Assembly: GCF_024713975.1 (NCBI RefSeq)
Contig: NC_091105.1
Coordinates: 17,492,439 to 17,556,438, forward strand
Source: Paralichthys olivaceus
Lineage: Eukaryota > Chordata > Actinopteri > Pleuronectiformes > Paralichthyidae
Direction: 5' to 3'
Length of the DNA: 64,000 nt
This document shows positions 10,801-22,900 of this stretch, piece by piece. The notes beneath the pieces were generated by a model. That model did not search any database, had not been told where the DNA came from, and saw only the letters and a program-made list of their open reading frames with translations. A program made the translations under genes and the position numbers. Position 1 is the stretch's first letter, and every line of letters starts with the position of its first letter.

Positions 10801-13800
10801 AGAAACCACTAAATTCTACACACTGAACCTTTAAGTTTTGGCCAAATCAGCTAGTGTGTGCGTTCAAAAGATTATAAATCAGTTAAATCTGTCTGTGGGC
10901 TCCATGTTTTTTTAAAATCAGTCAAGAGTTGACAATCCTTTAGTGTGCAGCAGTCTTAATTCTGTTCTTTGGTACAGTTAGTCTTGATGTCTGATAAGGT
11001 CCATGTTTCACACGTGAGTTTGGCATGCAGTCATTGTGTTATTTGCCCTAGAAGAGAAGTTTGCTCAGGCGGTCTGTTTCCTGCTGGTGGATCTGTACCT
11101 GCTCACCTTCCAGCCAGAGAAGGCCCTCCACCTTTTGGCTGTATTGGATAAACTCTCTGTGCAAGGCAGCAACAAGAACGGCAAAGGAGAGGTACCCCAT
11201 TGCACTACTGCATCATTAAACAACTAAACTACAATCTTACACAATCTGTGTTTTAAAAGCGGTTCCCTTTTAAGAGCGAAGTTAAATCAAGCACATGTAA
11301 AAGCTGTTGAGTGAGAACTGTGCTTGATTGCAGAATAACAGTTCAAACAAAGAAGGAGCCAACCAGAAAGCAGAGTTTGCAGCCATGATTGAGGCAGCCA
11401 AATCAAAGATGCACCAGGTAAGAGCTGTTAATATCCACCGTCTCTCTGTTTGTCTCCTGTGTGTTGACGGTGGCTGACAGTTATTTCTTTTATAGTACAA
11501 GGTGAGAGCCTACATTCAGATGAAATCCTCCAAGGCCTGTAAAAGGGAGATCAAATCAGTGATGAACACAGCAGGGAATGTGAGTCATCACAATGTTCAC
11601 ACAACCGTTTATTAATGAATAAGGTGCCTCTCCTGGTTCTCTGTCTGACCTCTGTTTCCTGTCCCTTCCCTCAGTCTGCACCCTCTCTCTTCCTCAAGAG
11701 TAATTTTGAGTACCTCAGAGGAAACTACCGGAAAGCAGTGAAGCTATTGAACAGCTCCAACATTGCGGAGCATCCTGGTCCCATTAAGACAGGTGACAAC
11801 CTCTGTACCTCTCAGGATTGATGGCGTCTTTTGATATGTGTGCTCTCATAATGCTTTACCGTTAGTTTTGGTTTGACATGTTTTTGGCTGCCAATTCCAA
11901 ACAGCATTTCACTGGAGATGTAAATATTGTATTATTGATATATCTTGAGTGTGCTGGTTGATGGATTGTGCTTGTGCTTTGATTTGTCTCATTCAGGTGA
12001 ATGTGTTCGATGTATGTTCTGGAACAATCTGGGCTGCATTCACTTTGCCATGGGGAAACATAACCTAGGCATTTTCTACTTCAAGAAGGCGCTTCAAGAG
12101 AACGACCACACCTGTGCACAGCTGGGAGACGGCAACAACGGCCAATGTGAGTCACAGCAAACATTGCTGCCTCAATGAGTCTGTTTCAAATTATACTAAT
12201 TCATGTTATCAAGGACAGTAGCTTTATTCATGTTGGATTAACAGTTACAATGGATTCACATCAAAGAATCCAAAGAAACATCTTGAAGCACCACTGCAAC
12301 CTAATCTTCATAATTTCTACTATCATCGTGTTGCTTTGATCACTGTAATTTAATCATCATTATTATTGTGTAAAGTGTTCTTCTCTTTTGAACGATGCCA
12401 AGTGAAAATGTATTAACACGCTCGTACTAAGTAGTAACATGTCCCTTTTTTGTGTTGTTATTTTTTCTCCAGCTAAGAAGTTCACAGGTATCCCCATGTG
12501 TGCTCTACTAGCCAACAAGCGCTATGAGCTGCTCTATAACTGTGGTATTCAGTTGCTGCACATCGGAAGGCCTCTGGCAGCATTTGAGTGTCTGATGGAG
12601 GCGGTGCAGGTTTACCACTCCAACCCTCGGTTGTGGTTACGGCTCGCAGAGTGCTGCATCGCTGCAAACAAAGGGGTATGGCTTAACTGATGTTGATCCT
12701 GCAGTTGAGCTGAGTTTGTTAGTTGAATATTTCTGTTGCATGTGGCTTTTCTTTAACCTTATTTTAAATATTATTTATTTATTTATTTTGCATATTTGTT
12801 GAATCTTTGTTGAAGATGACCTTACACTTAGGTAAAGAGTTAAAAATGTATGTTCTGGGTCAGTGAGCACTTACAGTAAAGTGGAATATTTTCTAAAAAT
12901 GATTTAATTTAGACAATTTACTTAAGTAATTATTCATATAACACCATGTGCCGCCTAGTTTTCTTTAGAGATTGTATTTTCGAGTTGTAAGTGGTTTAAA
13001 GGTGAACACATATTTACATAGTTTTTTCGTGTCTTTGTGTTTTCAGGGCTCGGAGCAGGAGAGCAAAGGTTTACCTTGTAAAAAGGGTATAGTTCAGTCT
13101 ATTGTTGGACAGGGCTACCATCGCAAGATTGTCCTGGCATCCCAGTCTACTCAAAATACCATCTACAGGTCAGTGTCTACTCTGACAAGCTCATATTCCA
13201 GCCCTGAACCCCACAAATCAAATGGCACTAAAGGGTATTCATCAGTTTACTGAATGTAGTAACATGAACCGTCTTCAGAGGGTCTGTAATCTAATTAACT
13301 AATAACATGCTTTCTAGTTATTGTAATGCCAGGATTACTACCATTAACAGAACTGATTGGTATGGTCGGGTGAGAACATGGAATGTATCGTATCATCATA
13401 TGTATCCTGGTATCATTACGAATAACAGGCGATGCTTACTTGTTACCTTGTTGTTATTTGTCCACATCAGACGGATGGTTACAGATTTTTCAAGTTAAGT
13501 TTGGTACCCAGCCCCAGTAGTTAGGCAGCTAAAATTGATTTCTTACTATGATCCTGCCAGTTTCTACAAAATTAGAAAACAATGTTCCATATTGTATGAC
13601 CACATCCCCTTTATAATATGTTGAGAGTTAACATATCATCAAGTCTATATTGAAGCCACATCATGTTATCACCCAATATTCAAACCACAATATATTTCAT
13701 TGTCCAAACGTGTTATATCTTGTACATGTCTCCTGCTCTGTGTGTGTTTTTCTACAGTGAGGGCCAGTCAGCAGCGATCCCCGTTGCAAGTATGGAGTTT

Positions 13801-16800
13801 GCAGCCATCTGCTTGAGGAACGCTCTGCTGCTGCTGCCTGAACATCAACAGCAGGACACCAAGACAGAGAACGGCTCCAAGAGCTTTAGTCAATCAGGAA
13901 GCACAGAGAGCGGCAGCGAGAACAGTGATGCCTGCAGGTCAGACCCACATGAATAACTTAAACCTAAATAGTAGCAATGAGAGTCTCAGAGCACAAAGAT
14001 CGCTGTGACCTCACATCACCATTGTTGTCTCCTGAATGTGTGATTTTAAGAACATCTCTAAAGAATCCTTTCAAATTTTACACAAATGTTCAGTTAGACT
14101 CACAGATTAACTGATTTTGTTGGTCAAAGGTCAGAGTCACCTCACAAAACCATTTTTTGCCTTGTGAGTGCAATATCTCAAGTCTAAGTGACAACTGGTC
14201 AAAGTTTGAAGAAATTCCTTGAAAGGCCGACCTGAGACATCATGTTTAAAAGCATGAAACATGTTTTGTAAGGTCACTCTGATCTTGAGCTGGACCTGAG
14301 AGCATACAAAGATTATCTGATAAGATTTCACTGGTCAGGTTACAGTCACAATGACTTCATATTGGTGTGAGTACAATAGAGCACCTGGAGGGACTGAAAC
14401 TGCACTGGTCGGTGGAGGTTTACAACCTTAGTGTTTGTCTCAGCTAATGAAAGCACAACATTATGATGACTTTTACAAATGCATCAGTCTGCTCCAATTC
14501 TCACATTGAAACAGCAAACACACATTACCAGTGTTAATCACATAGTAATAGTGGAACTGTTTCACCTAATAATCAATTCTACCTTCTGAATCAACAGGGA
14601 GAGTTCAGTCCCTTTTCCCTTTTTTGTACAAGATCAGCTCCATGTTGCCTGTCTCATTCACAGATACTTCTGTCAGTTTGTGACTGTACTGTAGCCCACT
14701 TGAGTTGGACATGTGTTCTAATAATGTTGTTGGTATGTTTTGTAGTGGGAAAGGTCAGGAGGCTGATAAGTTCTTATCTGCAGCTCCATCATCTCCTCTC
14801 AGAAAACAGGAAGTGGAAAATCTCAGGTAATGAGGCTTCTCAACTCTTCTCATTTTGTCTTCTCACCTAAGTTCAGCTAACACCGTTCATTATCCAGTAA
14901 TACAAAATAACCTGTAGGGGGCTGCAGAGGAAACTAATAAACTGTTCAATATGCAGGTGCTCCATCCTGGCATGCAGTGCGTATGTGGCATTGGCACTTG
15001 GAGACAACCTGATGGCTCTAAATCATGCAGAGAAACTGCTGCATCAAACCAAGGTGTCTGGATCGCTCAAGTAAGTTCTAGCCCTGTTTCTCAAATCTAC
15101 CATTTGGTTTACCTGCTGTCTCTCTAAGGCCGCCACTAGTGACCACGCTGATGCTTTGAGATTTGATCCAGAATCATTTAAAGGGCTGATCAGCAGTGTC
15201 TTCCTCTACTCCGAACACCAACATGTTCTTTGTTATTATGTGCGTCCAGGTTCCTGGGTCACCTCTATGCTGCTGAAGCCCTCATCTCATTGGACAGGAT
15301 CTCTGACGCCATTGCTCATCTCAACCCAGAGAACGTCAGTGACGTGTCAATGGGAGTTCTGAGCAGTGAACAAGACCAAGGTCTGAGGGTTTTACTCACT
15401 ACTCAAAAAAAGACAACATGTAGACTTGTCATTATTATTTAACATGTGCTTTGTGTTTGTCAACAGGGTCTGACAAAGGAGATGAGCCTGTCGAGTCCTG
15501 TGAGTCTGCTTTGTTTAAACTATTAATGTTTGTTTCATACTTGAAACAAACAGAACTCTCACCTATAGTAGGTTTAAATAGGAATAATAGACATTAAAAG
15601 TACATAAGACAAACAGGAATAACTCTAATGTACACTTGCTTCCTAAATTATATCATAGAAGCAAATCAAGACTAAAGATTAAGCAGAAATATCACATCGT
15701 ATGTGTCCTATGTGTGTACAGCAGGGAAGCAGACTCCACTGTGTTACCCAAGCAGTGTGACAGCAGCTCGGGCCATGATGCTCTTCAACCTGGGCAGCGC
15801 CTACTGCTTGAGGAGCGAGTACGACAAGGCCCGCAAGTGCCTGCATCAGGTAACCGAGGCAACAGCGACATAACTTTATGCAGGTTCTGGAAATGTGACA
15901 AATCATTAAATTTTCCATCGAACCTTCTAACTACCTGTCTGTATGAAAGGTGCTTTTTAAATAAAATTAAGTGTCATGTACATTACTTTATAGTAACTGT
16001 GGGTAAGTTGAAGATGTAGAATGACAGACATAGGACACAGTTATCATAGTTATCATAATTATTGCTCTTTAGCTGAGTCATGTAGCAGCTCATCAACACA
16101 GTCAGTGGCAGTGTCTGCAACACACCGCTCATGGTCGTAGTTGAGCTACTGAAGCTCCTCTTGTTGGAGTCACAATCCAGTCAAATCTTAACAATGTGAC
16201 AGGATGCTCACATTTTGATTTAATCAAAGCAGTTGGCTGACCCAGATTATTTTCCAGCACTTCTCTTTTTGATTTTGGGCCAACTAAAAGATTTCAGTTT
16301 TGTCCTCATTTGGCCTTAGGAAAATATTTGCACATCCATGCTCATCCAAGTGTCATCATCATTTGGCTCAGCAACAATGTACAGTTGTGTATAATCTGCG
16401 TAACTATGGAAACAAATATTGTGCACTCTGATGATGTCACCCTGTAGCAGCTTAACAAGCTTTGAAGCAGAAGATTCTTTGACTACTTTCCAGCAGTGTG
16501 TGCAATTCAAAGTTGTTGTTTTATACCTTGGAAAACATATTGTTCTTGTTCAAATTATTTCACAGTCAAGTCTTATTTTAGAGCTCATCCAGGTGTGATT
16601 TGTGTTGTCGTCATTAGGCAGCATCTATGGTGAACACCAAGGAGATTCCACCGGAAGCAATCCTGCTGGGAGTCTACTTAGAGCTACAGAACGGTGAGAA
16701 CTCCATGAGACACTCACTGTCTGTACAGCCCCCCTTGAAGTTGTTAAGATTCTGCTCATGTCAGTTTTGCTTAGTGGTGTGGGAGCACAATATATATTTA

Positions 16801-17773
16801 AACTATTTGTCACACTTTGATATTTCAGATCATCAAACTGATTTTAATGTTTCAGAGAGATAACCCATGTAAACACACAGTTCCATTAACTAAACAAATG
16901 AACAAATTGCTGCATCATTGATGGAACAATTAATTCTGCCCTCTCTCAGCAGTTCATGACCTAAATCCTCACATGCAGTTGGGTTATTTAGAAGGACAAT
17001 GATCCAGCAACAATCCCAAGCGCATAAGCAAGTCCACTTCTGAGTGACTCACAGGAAATAAAACCAAGGTTTTGCAGTGGCCTTGTCAAAGTTCTGACTT
17101 GACTGGGATGTTGTGGCAAGACCTTTAATGGGCAGTTCATGCTCGTAAATAAGGGACTTGTTATTACTTTTTGTTTGATGAACTTAGTAAGAACATTCCT
17201 CCATGTTGTTGCTTAATCAAATCCATTTTAAAAGTTAATTGCCTCAAGGCCCATACCCACCCATTTACCAATTTCCCCATAGATGTTGAGTTTTAGTTCA
17301 AGAGTTGGAATTTATTATCAGCTTCTAAGTTTTCACCTACCTACTACTCTGAACATGTCAGTTATTGAGGGATGGATGTTTAATAAAAGGAACTGAACAT
17401 TGAAGAGAGTTGTAGTATTAAATCTACATTTTGGTCATTTGGTAAGCACAGGTTGGGACAGAGCTTTCAGCTATTACTGGCCTATTGACTCTCTAAACAG
17501 TCCCAGCAGATTCTTCTTTGTCTTTAGCCTCTGTGTGTGATGTGCTGGTTTTAAGTTTTTCCCCTCTGTATGCAAGTGAAGGGTTATTATCAGGAGGTTA
17601 CATCCTGCTCTGTCTGTGTTGTCTCCTCAGGAAACACCCAGCTGGCTCTGCAGATCATCAAACGGAACCAGCTGCTGCCCACAGCAGTCCAGAGGGTCTC
17701 GCCAGACTCCCGCAAGAAACAGGTCCAGCCCTTCCAACTGCCCTCGTCCTTTACACAAGTACAGCGCAAATGA
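7801..17773 (+). CDS. cnot10: CCR4-NOT transcription complex subunit 10
   Basis: TPR-repeat subunit of the CCR4-NOT mRNA deadenylase complex; in human it binds the N-terminal part of CNOT1 together with CNOT11. My model gives 735 residues (human 744). Coding exons: 7801-7816, 9280-9371, 9922-10083, 10207-10357, 11052-11191, 11334-11417, 11496-11579, 11675-11792, 11997-12146, 12473-12675, 13047-13168, 13758-13937, 14746-14826, 14957-15070, 15250-15380, 15467-15499, 15722-15849, 16618-16693, 17631-17773. Every junction has GT-AG ends and the frame closes throughout. Diagnostic blocks: [87 protein letters not shown] TPR ([20 protein letters not shown]), [80 protein letters not shown]-terminal TQVQRK. 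Start ATG 7801 is in good context (CAAAATGG). Polyadenylation signal AATAAA at 17988-17993. Introns hold several repeats, listed separately; convergent with tcaim. Confidence 0.97.
7980..8022. repeat. (CA)n microsatellite in cnot10 intron 1
   Basis: About ten uninterrupted CA units within cnot10 intron 1. Intron 1 (7817-9279) otherwise shows no recognisable feature. Confidence 0.8.
10463..10834 (+). mobile_element. Complete TTAA-flanked small inverted-repeat element (MITE) in cnot10 intron 4
   Basis: 372 bp bounded by TTAA on both sides. Left end reads TTAAAGGTCCAGTGTATAAG and right end reads, on the other strand, TTAAAGGTTCAGTGTGTAGA: terminal inverted repeats of about 25 bases with a few mismatches. 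No ORF. Two relatives occur in the window (5728-5830 and 60191-60322). TTAA target choice is typical of piggyBac elements, but the terminal bases (AGG...) are not the classical piggyBac CCC, so the superfamily is only inferred. Confidence 0.8.
13985..14440. repeat. Teleost interspersed repeat, 'tgaccttga... cctccgcc' type, in cnot10 intron 12
   Basis: Contains runs such as CAATATCTCAAGTCTAAGTG, AAGTTTGAAGAAATTCCTTG and AAGGTCACTCTGATCTTGAG, characteristic of a very common, unclassified fish repeat whose other copies here are at 27360-27725, 29205-29990 and 34120-34340. Boundaries are approximate and the sequence is decayed. Recognition is from memory of the repeat type, not from a library search. 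Confidence 0.5.
16945..17260 (+). pseudogene. Decayed Tc1-like transposase 3' end in cnot10 intron 18
   Basis: Bases about 16985-17150 resemble the C-terminal part of a Tc1/mariner transposase: GGACAATGATCCAG (the DNDP block), AGCAAGTCCACTTCTGAGTG (SKSTSEW), GCAGTGGCCTTGTCAAAGTT (EWPSQS), TGACTTGAC..ATGTTGTGGCAAGACCTT (DL..MLWxDL) and GGGCAGTTCATGCTCG (xAVHAR). The reading frame is shifted and the SPDLNPIE block has a deletion, so it cannot be active. No terminal repeats were found nearby. The plus-strand orientation matches the host gene. Confidence 0.75.
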
Positions 17774-19911
17774 GCCTCCTCAGCTTCCTCTGACCCCCCG
17801 AACTGCATACACACACTAACACAACACACAACCCTATTTATGAAGCTGCTTCCCCTCAGCATCAGGAGCCGAAAGAAATGGAGATTTGGCTCTGTTTGAT
17901 GAGTGAAGAGTTCTGCTCCATGAACTGAGACCAGCTCACATTTTATTTCCATTTGACAAAGGAACCAGTGTGTTGTCTGAGCAATTAAAATAAATTTTAT
18001 TTACTGTTAAGTTGTGTGACTCTTGAATATCTCTCATTTTGCTGTGTAGGCCACAGTCATCACCCGTTGAACGCTGGATTGATCCTCTATAAATCCGTAG
18101 GCCAACTAGGTTTATAAATATATAAAGGATTTTGGTTTACTTTTTCTGAGGTGGATTATGACATTTCTCTGATTTCAGTATACAAAACACTAGTTTACAT
18201 CGCAACTCTATACATTACTCAACAAATACAGGTGGCATAGTTGGACTGTAAATCATGCAAACCATAATACCAGCATTAAGATGAGCCAAATACAGTCTGG
18301 CCACTAAAGCAATACATTTGAATGTATTACAATATACTGTGTGAGATGTTATTGCATATAAAAGGTTGCACTGGAGTCATAATGTAAAATTTTGCATAAC
18401 ATTTAAAAAACGTATTACATTAAATCACATTATAGACTGTTTTTTTTACTTTGCATTTTTACTACATCCTCCACTGAGAGTCGACAGAATCAGGGAGCGA
18501 ATGTGATGAACTATTAATTCAGTTGGTCCTCTCCCATTGATGGGAGTCAAAATTAACATTATAGTCTGAAGTTGCCATTTTATTTTATTATAAGTTCAAA
18601 ACTATGGCTGTGTCCAAAATCGCTCCCCATTTACTATACGGTGCACACCAGCCCTCATTTTATTTGAGTGTGCACAAGGACTCCACCAGACTTGCCCTCA
18701 AACTACATGATTGAATGAATGAAGTCCACGCCATGGACACGATGCAATATGCTACATTTTTTAGATGTGAGAATTATAACCAGTAGTGATGCTTTAAGAT
18801 GAAGAAGGTAAAAGGTTTAAAGTCTCACTCACTATGTAGGGTCAGCAGAGGCAGCAGTGAAAGATGGAGATTTCAGACACAGCCAGGGATCAGATTTCTC
18901 CACCTCCCTGTGTGTTTCAATGTATTGTTTAAACAGACCCAGCCACAAAATAAGCATGGATCCATAACTGAAGGACTCAGACTCTACACCAGCATCTGAA
19001 ATGTCTCATGTTTACAAAATCCCCAGTCCGGCTCGTACATAGCAACTTAATGTTTCAGGTGCTGGATCATAAGGTTGCGTGACACAATAGAGTCTTTGTT
19101 AATGCCCGGTGAAATGTCTTCCCACAGTCACATACATTCCAGTTACTGTTGTGATCTCTAGAAGGAGCTATGGTTTGAAATAACAAACTTCTCAACTATT
19201 ATCTTCCACATTCTGTCACTTTTTCTGTGAACAAGTACAGAGGCCTTTAGATGTGGTCGGACTTATTTCAAGCAAACCGAACTTATATCAGTCGATCATC
19301 GGTGGTGTGGTAACTATTTCTGTTTACATTTAGCTCACAGGGAGTGTGTTTAACAGAACCATTATTTTATTCCTTCCCAGTGCAATTCACACAGCGACAA
19401 TAAATATTGACTTTCTCAAACCAAGCCTATGACAAAGTTCTAACTCTGAAAACCTCAATCCTATTGCACATGTAACACTGGTTCCCAACCGTTTGGGTTC
19501 TGGCCATTACAAGTCAAATATTGCCAACACAGATTGTCTAGTTAGGAGATAAGCAAACAATGGGGAAAAGTACAAAAACCCAAGTTTATGCAGCAGTATT
19601 AATTAATGTGAATACTAATATTGGGAAGCTTTGACATCTGCAGACCATCCAATCCTCCTGTTGGGCTTTTCCAGCAGGAGGATAAAGTGCTTTTTATTGG
19701 ACAAGCCCACAGTGGTCAGCTTGAATGAACCACTTGAGGTTTCCCTTGAGAACCATCAGATATGACTATGATCATATGATCTGTTGACCTGACATCTCCC
19801 AAACAGTCCTGTTACAGATGTGTATTTGCTGCCTAAACACCAAACTGAAAAACATGTCTTTCTAACTCTTGACTGAGTGAAATCCTGCAGCTGGAGACTG
19901 CTCTCTCCAGC
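17774..19911. other. Convergent 3' region of cnot10 and tcaim
   Basis: Holds the cnot10 3' UTR (17774 to about 18012, signal AATAAA 17988-17993) and the tcaim 3' UTR read from the other side; a minus-strand AATAAA (TTTATT at 19693-19698) about 215 bases past the tcaim stop is a likely poly(A) signal. The rest, about 18012-19690, has no exon or clear repeat that I can name. Confidence 0.6.
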
Positions 19912-22900
19912 TCAGCTCTTCCAGTCCCAGGGAAGACACAGGTCCCCGTCCTGCATGACAGAGTAGAAGTGAGAGACACGGATGTGTAGGCCCTGCATGA
20001 GGGGGGAGCGCTGCTCCAGCAGCCTTTTACAGCACAGGATCATTTGACTGGAACTGACACTGGGCTCCTTGGATAGACTCCTCAGAGACAGACTCTGGAG
20101 ACACTGCTTCACCACAGCATCCTCCTCTGCCTGCAGCCTGGACATACACGAAAGCAGGGTTTAGGGTGCAGGTTCCCAAGACCTGGGTCAGGACCTCTCA
20201 CAGTCGCCTACTGATCAGATTAGGGACATTTGACTCACTGTTTTTTGCATTGGGTGCGCTGTCTGGCCTCGTGGGCGTGGCTCTGGAGGAAGACCTGCAG
20301 CTTGGGAGGGTCACAGTTGGTTGGGATGATGAAGTGCCCCATCTCATGCAGACTAAGGTTAGAGCGATCACTGTAATTGACACAAACAACAAGTTATTTA
20401 GAACATTCACAGCAGTGAGTCATGACTTTGAGGCATGTTAATGTGACTTCTTACTTCCTCAATAACATGGTGAGCCCCTGCAGGCTTCTGGGGTGCAGTC
20501 GAAGGTGTCGGGACATCAGGCTCTTATGGAAGGTGCTGAGGGTGCTGTAATGCTCAGTGATAGGCTGAACTGGTCCCAGTCTCTCCATGTAGACCACCTG
20601 AGCACCACCCAGCAGGAGGCTGATCCTCTCCTTCAGCCAGTCGGTCTGCTGCTGCAGGCTACGATAGCTGTGCAGCTGCTGAAACAGCTGGAGAGACAAG
20701 CAGGGGTCAGAAGACAGAGAGCAACACACAGGTAACATGTGAGAGCAGACGCTCTGTAGCTGCATTACTTTGGTCCACTGATGATGAACGTCCATGGTTC
20801 CCAGCATGACGTGTCCAGAGGCATTCATCCCTGACTGGTCAGCAAACATAACCGTGTGTCCTGGAGAGACAGTGCAGGAGCAGATTAAAGAGGAAGTTCA
20901 CCAGAACCAGAATGAAAAGGAGATGTGATGTCACACATGGCTAATAAATGAAAGCAGTTTCTTTCAAATGTTTTGAGGTAAAAAATAAATACATTCGTCG
21001 ATATGTACATGTTTTACAGTAACTTGTAACCTCTGAAGAAAAGAGGTGCAAACTGTGGCTAAGAGATTCCAATGTTACTTATACTCTGTGTCATGTATAT
21101 TTTGGAGTTGCCATGGTAACTCATATCACACTGCGATATTTCTAGGTTCCTATAATCTCTTTATGTAATTTCAACAGCCATACCACCCAAGTGGTTTGCC
21201 TGGCCATATTTGCACTCAGCCGACTATAGGGCCCTTTGTGCTGATCAGGTAAATACTGTAAAACTTATTTGCACGTGAGCTAAAAAAAAAAGTGATAGTC
21301 CACACACATCTATTTTAAATGAAACACTTGAAGACACAGGTAAAGGATGGAAATGAAGAACATAGGGAGACAATTAATACAAATAAGAAGCATCCCAGAG
21401 GATCACAATGACTCAAGAAATGCATGCTTGAATGTGTGAGCTATTTGGCCTTCAAATAAAGTGAAATCCCAAGCTATGGTTAGACAGACAGACAGACCCA
21501 GAAGAGAGACGTGGATTACTGTCCTCGACTGTGACACTGTACCTTGCAGGTGGATCAGGGCCTCTGGGCTCTGCTGTGACAGACGGCTCAGACTCTGAAG
21601 CTGAGAGCATCTGTGGGCCACTCCCCAGCTGCGCTGCCACCTGTACCAAACATCATTATAGCAACATGCTGAATGTCGTCATCGTCACGATAATGTAAAC
21701 AGCTTCTAACTAGTTCATGTACAGCCTTAAATTTAAGCAACAGTTCCAGTGATGATGAGTGTACACAACTGTAACTATTCTGTAATTTAAACCAACACTA
21801 TTAGATTTTCTCTCTGTTGAAAACTAAAGGGCCAGGATACTGGATCTAGTAAGCGGCTGCTGATTATTATGAACATATGGCTTATCAGATTGCTCCTACA
21901 GCACTGACTCAAACCATTTTCCATATGTCCGGAAAATCGAGTCCCGACTTTCTCTGGAATTTGCCTTTCACACATTAACAACACAGCAGAAGATTCAATG
22001 CTCAGATGTGTTCACAACAACACAGAAATCTCCAGAGCTTGTTGCGTGTTAGAAATGTCATTAAAACTCACTCGATCTCCTGCTGTGTTCTCACATTGGC
22101 TCCTCTGTACTTGCTGCAGACATTTTACAAGAGGTCTGGACTAAGAAACTCTGCAGAAAGTCTGGAGGCTCTCACTCGGACATTTCCATTCAACCACACA
22201 GCCCTTCCAGGGAGAGTTCAGAGGGTCTCTGGAGCTCAGTGCATGAAGGCAGCTTTAGTGTTGAAACAGTGCAGTACCTGAAACCAGCCAGATCAAACTT
22301 GTGACACAGCTCCCTCTTCAGTCTGTTCAGCTCCTCTCTCCGAGGAAGACTAGCATTGAGCTTCTTTGTTGCTTCAGGCTCATTTTTTCTCAGCCACAAG
22401 CTGAAAAAGAAAAGGAAACATGAGGCTACTCTGACATGACGGACATTAACATGTGAATCACAGAAACATTTTTCATTTAATGACTTAATTAGAATTAACC
22501 CTGCATGTTGGATGCTAACTAACCAGTAAAGTTTACAGTCCACATCTATGCCCATACAATGAGATATATATGCATATGTACATTATATTATATAAACTGT
22601 ATATGAAGAAGTTCAGTGAGGTTCAGTCTTGCTAACCTGAGTGTAGGCTCAATTTTCCTGGCCTGCTGCAGCTCCTGCTCAGGGTCCCTGAAACCAGTGA
22701 AGGTGTAGTAGCTCTTATCCCATTTGATGGGTCTATAGAAAGGCACTCCTGCCTCACGAGGATTTTGAGATGTCTCTGCACTTGCTTTCAGTCCTTTCAT
22801 GTGCTCCACAGACAGGCTGCAGGACTTTAACACATTGATCACTGTGCTCAAGACATCATGTGTGTGTAGGGTGAAGCTCACTGACCGGAACCCTGAGAAC

